A stretch of 41,962 nt of DNA from positions 1-41,962 of the forward strand of contig JAFWIX010000004.1 of assembly GCA_017514665.1 (NCBI GenBank), read 5' to 3'. Below are positions 39,421 through 41,962 of this stretch, piece by piece. How positions within the stretch are numbered: position 1 is the stretch's first letter; each line of letters begins with the position of its first letter. The stretch comes from Candidatus Saccharimonadota bacterium (GTDB lineage: Bacteria > Patescibacteriota > Saccharimonadia > Saccharimonadales > Saccharimonadaceae). Under the pieces are notes generated by a model. The model had not been told where the DNA came from. It did no database searches and saw only the letters and a list, made by a program, of their open reading frames with translations. The translations under genes were made by a program, and so were the position numbers.

Positions 39421-39429
39421 TGTTATAAT
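39421..39429 (+). promoter_or_regulatory. Extended -10 promoter of leuS
   Basis: TGTTATAAT (TATAAT 39424-39429) with the ATG seven nucleotides downstream and no Shine-Dalgarno, implying a leaderless leuS mRNA. Confidence 0.6.
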
Positions 39430-39436
39430 TATCCCT

Positions 39437-41698
39437 ATGAATAGATACGATCCGTTAAAAATCGAACAAAAATGGCAAAAAATCTGGGCCGACACCAAAG
39501 CGTTCAAAGCGACCGAAAACAGCAAAAAAGACAAGATGTTTCTCGCCGAAATGTTTCCATATCCTAGCGGCGCCGGACTTCACGTGGGCCATGTTCGTAA
39601 TTTTACCATCGTAGATGTTTTGACGCGCTATTATACACAAAAAGGTTTTAATGTGTTGCGTCCTTTTGGTTATGATACTTTTGGCTTGCCAGCAGAGAAT
39701 TACGCCATTAAGACTGGCATTTCGCCACAATCTGCTACCAAGACCAATATTGATAATTTCCGCAAACAGGCCAAGACTCTTGGTTTTGCTATCGATTGGT
39801 CGCGCGAAATCAATACTTCTGACCCCGAATATTATCGTTGGACTCAATGGTGTTTTTTGCAACTTTATAAAAAAGGTTTGGCTTACCAAAAAGAATCTTA
39901 TCAATGGTGGTGCCCAGTCGATCAAACCGTGCTTGCTAATGAGCAGGTTGAGAACGGTCGTTGTTGGCGTTGTGGCCACGAAGTCGAAAAGAAAAAAATG
40001 AAGCAATGGTTCTTCAAAATCACCGAATACGCAGATGAATTATTAAACGATATTGACTCGCTCGACTGGCCCGAAAAGATTAAAGTCATGCAAAAGAACT
40101 GGATTGGTCGCAGCGAAGGCGCTCTAATCGATTTCGAAATTGACGGCATAGACGGCGCGATTTCAGTATTCACTACTCGACCTGACACTATCTACGGCGC
40201 AACCTTCCTCGTCTTAGCCCCTGAACATCCCTTAGTTTCCAAACTAGTTAATCCTAAAACTCGCCAACAAGTCGACAAATATCGCACTCAGTCTTTGAAG
40301 AAATCCGAAATCGAACGTCAAGAAAATAAGCAAAAAACCGGTGTTTTTACTGGCAGCTATGGCATTAATCCTGCCACCAAAGAAAAAATCCCCATCTGGA
40401 TTGCCGACTATGTATTGATGGGTTATGGCACTGGTGCCATCATGGCGGTACCAGCTTATGACGAGCGTGACCGCGAATTTGCTGAAAAATTTGACTTGCC
40501 CATTGTCGAAGCTGAACTCTGTGATTTTGATGAATTTGGCGAGAAAAAGGTCAATTATCGCATGCGCGACTGGCTAATTTCACGTCAACGTTATTGGGGT
40601 TGCCCAATCCCGATTGCTTATGATAAAAAGGGCAATCCGCACCCGATCCCTGAAGATCAATTACCGGTTATGATTCCCGAAGTTTTGGACTATCAGCCAG
40701 ACAACACTGGTCATAGCGCACTCGCCAAAGCCAAAGATTGGCTCAAGGTTGAGATTGATGGCGAAGAAATGACTCGTGAGACTGATACTTTGGATGGTTA
40801 CGCTTGTTCGAGCTGGTATCTTTGGCGTTATGCTAGCCCGCATGACGATAAGTATGCTTGGAATCCCAAAGCTATTAAATATTGGGAGCCGCTAGATATT
40901 TATTGTGGCGGCGATCATGCCGTAGCGCACTTACTCTATATTCGTTTCTGGTGTAAGTTCTTTGCTGACCAAAACTTATTACCATTTCGTGAACCAATTA
41001 AAAAGCTACTTTACAATGGTTACATCAATGCACCCGATGGCAAAAAAATGAGTAAGAGCAAGGGTAATGTAGTTGATCCGCTCGAAGTGGTCAATAGCGG
41101 TTATGGCGCCGACACTTTGCGCACTTACGAAATGTTTATCGGCCCCTACGAACTTGACGCTACTTGGAATCCACGCGCCATCGGTGGTGTCTTCCGTTTC
41201 CTCAATCGTTGCTGGAGCCTGTGTTTTGATAATCCAGCTAAAGGCAAAAAAGACAATATTTCCATTCGCCACAAGACTGTCAAGAAAGTCACCGATGACC
41301 TGGAGCGTCATTCATTTAACACCGCCGTTGCCGCCCTCATGGAATACGTCAACGAGCTTTACAAAGCCACTCCAGAAAAGGAAGATTTAATCACACTTGC
41401 TAAGTTACTCAAGCCTTTTGCCCCGCATCTCGCTTCTGAAATGCTAGAGCATTTAGGCGTTGATGATACTTGGCCAACTTATGATGCTAAATATCTCGTC
41501 GCTGATACCGTCGAATTTGTCGTGCAAGTTAATGGCAAACTTCGTTCCCGTCTCCAAATCGCACTTGACGAAGTTCATGATGCCGACAAAATTACCGAGA
41601 TGGCTCTAAATGACTCGAACGTCAAAAAATTTGTTACCGATAAACCCAAGAAAATTATTATCCCCGACAAAGCTCATCTCGTCAATATAGTCGTTTAA
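39437..41698 (+). CDS. leuS: Leucyl-tRNA synthetase
   Basis: 753 residues, about 70-110 shorter than most bacterial LeuRS. It charges tRNA-Leu. 'YPSGAGLHVGHVRNF' carries the HIGH motif (about 49-52), 'WWCPVDQTVLANEQV' with 'CWRCGHEV' is the zinc-like insert, and 'KMSKSKGNVVDP' (about 537-548) the second signature. The CP1 editing domain is present but reduced ('FTTRPDTIYGATFLVLAPEH', 'YGTGAIMAVPAYDERD'), and the region just before KMSKS is short, which suggests that the leucine-specific insertion is missing. The tRNA-Leu in this window (7349) would be a substrate. Confidence 0.95.
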   Translation: MNRYDPLKIEQKWQKIWADTKAFKATENSKKDKMFLAEMFPYPSGAGLHVGHVRNFTIVDVLTRYYTQKGFNVLRPFGYDTFGLPAENYAIKTGISPQSATKTNIDNFRKQAKTLGFAIDWSREINTSDPEYYRWTQWCFLQLYKKGLAYQKESYQWWCPVDQTVLANEQVENGRCWRCGHEVEKKKMKQWFFKITEYADELLNDIDSLDWPEKIKVMQKNWIGRSEGALIDFEIDGIDGAISVFTTRPDTIYGATFLVLAPEHPLVSKLVNPKTRQQVDKYRTQSLKKSEIERQENKQKTGVFTGSYGINPATKEKIPIWIADYVLMGYGTGAIMAVPAYDERDREFAEKFDLPIVEAELCDFDEFGEKKVNYRMRDWLISRQRYWGCPIPIAYDKKGNPHPIPEDQLPVMIPEVLDYQPDNTGHSALAKAKDWLKVEIDGEEMTRETDTLDGYACSSWYLWRYASPHDDKYAWNPKAIKYWEPLDIYCGGDHAVAHLLYIRFWCKFFADQNLLPFREPIKKLLYNGYINAPDGKKMSKSKGNVVDPLEVVNSGYGADTLRTYEMFIGPYELDATWNPRAIGGVFRFLNRCWSLCFDNPAKGKKDNISIRHKTVKKVTDDLERHSFNTAVAALMEYVNELYKATPEKEDLITLAKLLKPFAPHLASEMLEHLGVDDTWPTYDAKYLVADTVEFVVQVNGKLRSRLQIALDEVHDADKITEMALNDSNVKKFVTDKPKKIIIPDKAHLVNIVV

Positions 41699-41702
41699 AT
41701 TG

Positions 41703-41731
41703 TTGACTTAGAAACATTTTTGTAATAAAAT
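41703..41731 (+). promoter_or_regulatory. Promoter of the 3'-truncated secreted protein gene
   Basis: -35 TTGACT (41703-41708), 17-bp spacer, -10 TAAAAT (41726-41731). A leader of about 30 nt ends with GGGG close to the ATG. Confidence 0.65.
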
Positions 41732-41766
41732 AAACACAAGTACATTTAACGAGGTTTTTGGGGTAA

Positions 41767-41962
41767 ATGATAAAAGTATCTAACTTTAATTTAGCACTAA
41801 AAGAAAAGGCTATTTTTGGTATATTTAGTGTTTTTAGTCTAACGGCAATTCTCTTGAGTTTCTTTATTTTTCCATCCTTTGTTTCAGAATCTTCCTATGC
41901 CGATCCCGTCCCTCCCGCTGCAGACCCTTCTATTTCTATCGTTCCAGCTGGTGGTATCAACC
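41767..41962 (+). CDS. Start of another secreted surface protein, 3' end outside window
   Basis: 65 codons are visible. A basic start and membrane-type signal ('FGIFSVFSLTAILLSFFIF') lead to 'SESSYADPVPP', the same S-x-x-YAD cleavage neighbourhood as in the 1950 and 3910 proteins. After the cleavage site the sequence is Pro/Ala/Ser-rich ('PSISIVPAGGIN'). It is probably a further member of the modular surface family, but the rest is not visible. Confidence 0.65.
   Translation, partial: MIKVSNFNLALKEKAIFGIFSVFSLTAILLSFFIFPSFVSESSYADPVPPAADPSISIVPAGGIN

Overview
The window looks like a piece of a small, host-associated or otherwise reduced bacterial genome of the Candidatus Patescibacteria (CPR), most likely Saccharibacteria (TM7). 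This is an inference from several things: moderate-to-low GC, very tight gene packing with 1-14 nt overlaps, six tRNA genes that all encode CCA, a compact LeuRS and DNA polymerase delta'-like protein, a wall-building operon with MurF-like and FemAB proteins, and sortases with a PNTG-type substrate. The standard genetic code fits: tRNA-Trp reads CCA and UGA is used as a stop, which argues against Gracilibacteria/SR1.

Region 1 (1-7433) is an accessory surface-protein island. Three tandem secreted proteins (one cut by the window start) share an N-terminal module but carry different C-terminal modules: BspA/DUF285 repeats in the first and FISUMP-type C-type-lectin-like domains in the other two. 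They are separated by copies of a ~280-bp intergenic element with terminal inverted repeats, and followed by a single-ORF IS3-family transposase and tRNA-Leu. Two more members of this secreted family are at 37569 and, cut by the window end, at 41767.

Region 2 (7434-13027) holds a PP2C-like phosphatase, tRNA-Cys, an EamA permease with a lysozyme-like protein, and a minus-strand block of three poorly characterised genes (DUF1704-like, sigma-region-4-like, unknown). These have structured leaders, G-rich ribosome-binding sites and a shared leader heptamer. One leader carries a 9-codon ORF, an exact complement of the 16S rRNA tail and a perfect 13-bp hairpin. A fourth orphan of the same style is at 22542-23372.

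Region 3 (13028-24847) is housekeeping: tRNA-Thr, rpmG, a structured RNA, tRNA-Trp, trpS, a RluA-type pseudouridine synthase, a delta'-like subunit, a TPR protein, tRNA-Ala, a YhhN-like protein, a kinase and a YgjP-like peptidase. It also has a surface-processing run (two sortases, a CapA-like protein, a beta-lactamase-like protein), then tRNA-Gln and tuf.

Region 4 (24848-41962) has a PNTG-anchored surface protein placed between tuf and rpsJ. Next is an overlapping five-gene envelope operon (MurF-like, alpha/beta hydrolase, DegT-type aminotransferase, two FemAB proteins). Then come an HdeD-like membrane protein, galU - small membrane protein - dnaE, a surface Ig-like protein, a SpoU methyltransferase, leuS and the start of another secreted protein.

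Two genome-wide signals stand out. Nearly every recognisable promoter has an extended -10 of the form TGnTATAAT. Seven genes have their start codon 6-7 nt after the -10 with no Shine-Dalgarno sequence, implying leaderless mRNAs.
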